From: Planctomycetota bacterium
Lineage (GTDB): Bacteria; Planctomycetota; Phycisphaerae; WQYP01
Direction of reading: 5' to 3'
DNA length: 7,519 bases
NCBI GenBank assembly: GCA_021828935.1
Contig: JAJZCU010000091.1
Coordinates: 1 to 7,519 of the forward strand
Part shown: one piece after another, positions 6,388-7,519 of the stretch
Numbering within the stretch: the stretch's first letter is position 1
Layout: each line of letters opens with the position of its first letter
Translations under genes and position numbers: made by a program
Notes under the pieces: model-generated
Told to the model about the DNA's origin: nothing
What the model saw: only the letters and a program-made list of their open reading frames with translations
The model's database searches: none

Positions 6388-7491
6388 TTATCTCGCTTCG
6401 GGCTTCCGCAACACCAGTAGCCGGTCGGAGCCGACGGGTTCGTCGCAGACCCATCGCCAACGGTGTGCGTCGGCAAGATGGGTCAGGGGCGGCCCATGTA
6501 AGGCGTGGCGGGCCGCGGGGTCGGCCATGATCATGGGGGCAAGGTAGACCTGACATTCGTCCACTTCACCTACAGCCATTAAACTGCCAAGTAATTTTGG
6601 CCCCCCTTCCACCAGCAGGTTTTGAATTCCCTGCCGTCCAAGGGCCGCCAGCAGACGGTTCAACGCCACCTGCCCGGCGCTGTCGGCAGCAATTTCTAAT
6701 AAGACCGCGCCGGCTGCCCGCAGGCGACTCAGGCGTTCACGGGCCGGATCATCGGTCGCCGGCGCGTGCGCCAGCAGCAAAGGAAATTCGCGGGCGGATT
6801 TTACCAGGGCGGATTCCACGGGCAGCCGGGCCTGGGTGTCGACAACCACGCGTTTTGCCACACGCCGCACCGCCTGCGAATCCCGCGGCCGGGCGGTGAG
6901 TTGCGGATTGTCAGCCAACGCGGTCCCGATGCCCACCATTATTGCGTCCATGCGGCCGCGCAGCACCTGCACGCGTTCGCGTGCTTCGGGCCCGCTGATC
7001 CACTGTGATTCCCCGGCTGCGGTGGCCACGGCGCCATCAAGACTCTGGGCCCATTTGGCAATAACAAATGGGCGGCCGGTTCGGGTAAATTTGATAAACG
7101 GGGCATTAACAGCGCGGGCATGCGCCACTTGGCAGCCCACATCCACGGCAATACCCGCATGCCGCAGATACTCCAGGCCCGAACCGTTTACCGCCGGGAA
7201 CGGGTCCACCATGGCCACCACCACGCGGCGCACGCCGGCGCGTTCAATGGCCAGCGTACACGGGGGAGTTTTGCCGAAGTGGCTGCAGGGCTCCAGCGTC
7301 ACGTACAGCGTGGCGCCGCGCGCGGCTTCACCGGCGGTATTGAGTGCCTCTATTTCGGCATGGGGACTGCCGAATTTGTGGTGATAACCACAGGCGATGA
7401 TTTGGCCATCGCGCGCCAGCACGGCGCCCACCACGGGGTTGGGCTCAACGTCGCCGCGCGCCAATTCGGCCAGACGCAGCGCCTCGTTCAT
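6388..7491 (-). CDS. ribD: Bifunctional riboflavin biosynthesis protein RibD (deaminase/reductase)
   Basis: RibD carries out two successive cytosolic steps of riboflavin synthesis: deamination of 2,5-diamino-6-ribosylamino-4(3H)-pyrimidinone 5'-phosphate and NADPH-dependent reduction of the ribosyl side chain. The N-terminal deaminase shows PNPVVGAV (17-24), the zinc and catalytic signature PHAEIEAL (43-50, His44 and Glu46) and EPCSHFGKTPPC (67-78, zinc cysteines 69 and 78). The reductase spans about 140-362, with AKWAQSLDGAVAT, GESQWISGPEAR, VGIGTALADNPQLTAR and NLLVEGGPKLLGSL. The visible ATG at 7491 aligns with an internal Met of E. coli RibD, so about six N-terminal residues usual in the family are missing. 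The frame stays open to the window edge (reading SSAAC just before the Met), no ribosome binding site is seen, and the region before the Met belongs to an inverted repeat. The true start may therefore differ or be lost by a rearrangement or chimera. Function is secure; the start is not. Confidence 0.95.
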   Translation of the reverse strand: MNEALRLAELARGDVEPNPVVGAVLARDGQIIACGYHHKFGSPHAEIEALNTAGEAARGATLYVTLEPCSHFGKTPPCTLAIERAGVRRVVVAMVDPFPAVNGSGLEYLRHAGIAVDVGCQVAHARAVNAPFIKFTRTGRPFVIAKWAQSLDGAVATAAGESQWISGPEARERVQVLRGRMDAIMVGIGTALADNPQLTARPRDSQAVRRVAKRVVVDTQARLPVESALVKSAREFPLLLAHAPATDDPARERLSRLRAAGAVLLEIAADSAGQVALNRLLAALGRQGIQNLLVEGGPKLLGSLMAVGEVDECQVYLAPMIMADPAARHALHGPPLTHLADAHRWRWVCDEPVGSDRLLVLRKPEAR

Positions 7492-7495
7492 ACAT

Positions 7496-7519
7496 GCTGC
7501 TGAACTACCGCGCCCCCAA
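7496..7519 (-). repeat. Inverted repeat arm 2 at the right edge, copy of the helicase 5' coding sequence
   Basis: These bases are the exact reverse complement of 6147-6170. Read on the + strand from an ATG at 7494 they give MLLNYRAP, matching the helicase N-terminal peptide KLLNYRAP (residues 24-31). Extending inward to 7492 gives 27 of 28 matching bases. The match stops at the ribD start on one side and is cut by the window edge on the other, so its full length is unknown. Confidence 0.93.

Noticed and set aside
6225..6476. 83-codon minus-strand open frame containing TADDTDERG
   Set aside because: It spans the ribD 3' end and the intergenic repeat. The peptide is the typical artefact of translating that repeat, not a gene.
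6242..6556. 5' extension of the helicase frame by 105 codons to an ATG-type start at 6556
   Set aside because: The extension overlaps the ribD 3' end on the same strand in another frame and runs through the intergenic repeat. Its translation has no family similarity, while homology begins right after the ATG at 6241.
6836..7384. 182-codon + strand open frame antisense to ribD
   Set aside because: RibD motifs on the minus strand are complete and the antisense translation resembles nothing I recognise.
1..7519. CRISPR array, tRNA or rRNA genes, insertion sequence
   Set aside because: No regularly spaced repeats, cloverleaf-like segments, rRNA-like blocks or transposase motifs were seen on either strand.

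Overview
The window is about 60% GC and densely coding. It looks like a fragment of a Gram-negative bacterial chromosome, possibly a whole metagenomic contig. Two things point loosely to the PVC group (Verrucomicrobiota and relatives): a WaaG-like glycosyltransferase, which suggests a lipopolysaccharide-type envelope, and a short CGGATGA-type intergenic repeat of a kind I recall from such genomes. The lineage is an inference from the sequence and is not proven.

Layout: (1) 3-554, + strand: C-terminal part of a family 4 glycosyltransferase whose 5' end lies outside the window. (2) 622-1335, + strand: complete plsY, the acyl-phosphate:glycerol-3-phosphate acyltransferase, with a clear ribosome binding site. 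(3) 1391-6241, - strand: a 1616-residue protein joining a DUF4011-type N-terminus, a complete Upf1-like SF1 helicase core, a Vsr/DUF559-like nuclease domain and a DUF3320-type C-terminus. It converges on plsY with only 55 bases between the stop codons. (4) 6242-6387: a 146-base intergenic region with a short tandem repeat, a hairpin and a possible promoter for the helicase. (5) 6388-7491, - strand: ribD, the bifunctional riboflavin deaminase/reductase. Its visible start lacks the few N-terminal residues normal for the family and lies close to the window edge.

The + strand pair (glycosyltransferase, plsY) serves envelope and membrane lipid synthesis. On the - strand, ribD (riboflavin synthesis) lies upstream of the helicase-nuclease, but the repeat-bearing gap suggests they are not a tight operon. 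The helicase-nuclease is the accessory element: its architecture resembles large single-protein genome-defence or DNA-processing enzymes, although no other defence gene is visible.

The most unusual structural observation is at the right edge. The last 24 bases of the window (7496-7519) are an exact inverted copy of 6147-6170, inside the 5' part of the helicase gene, and on the + strand they encode the same LLNYRAP peptide. This is either the edge of a recent inverted duplication or an assembly/amplification chimera that cuts ribD at its N-terminus.
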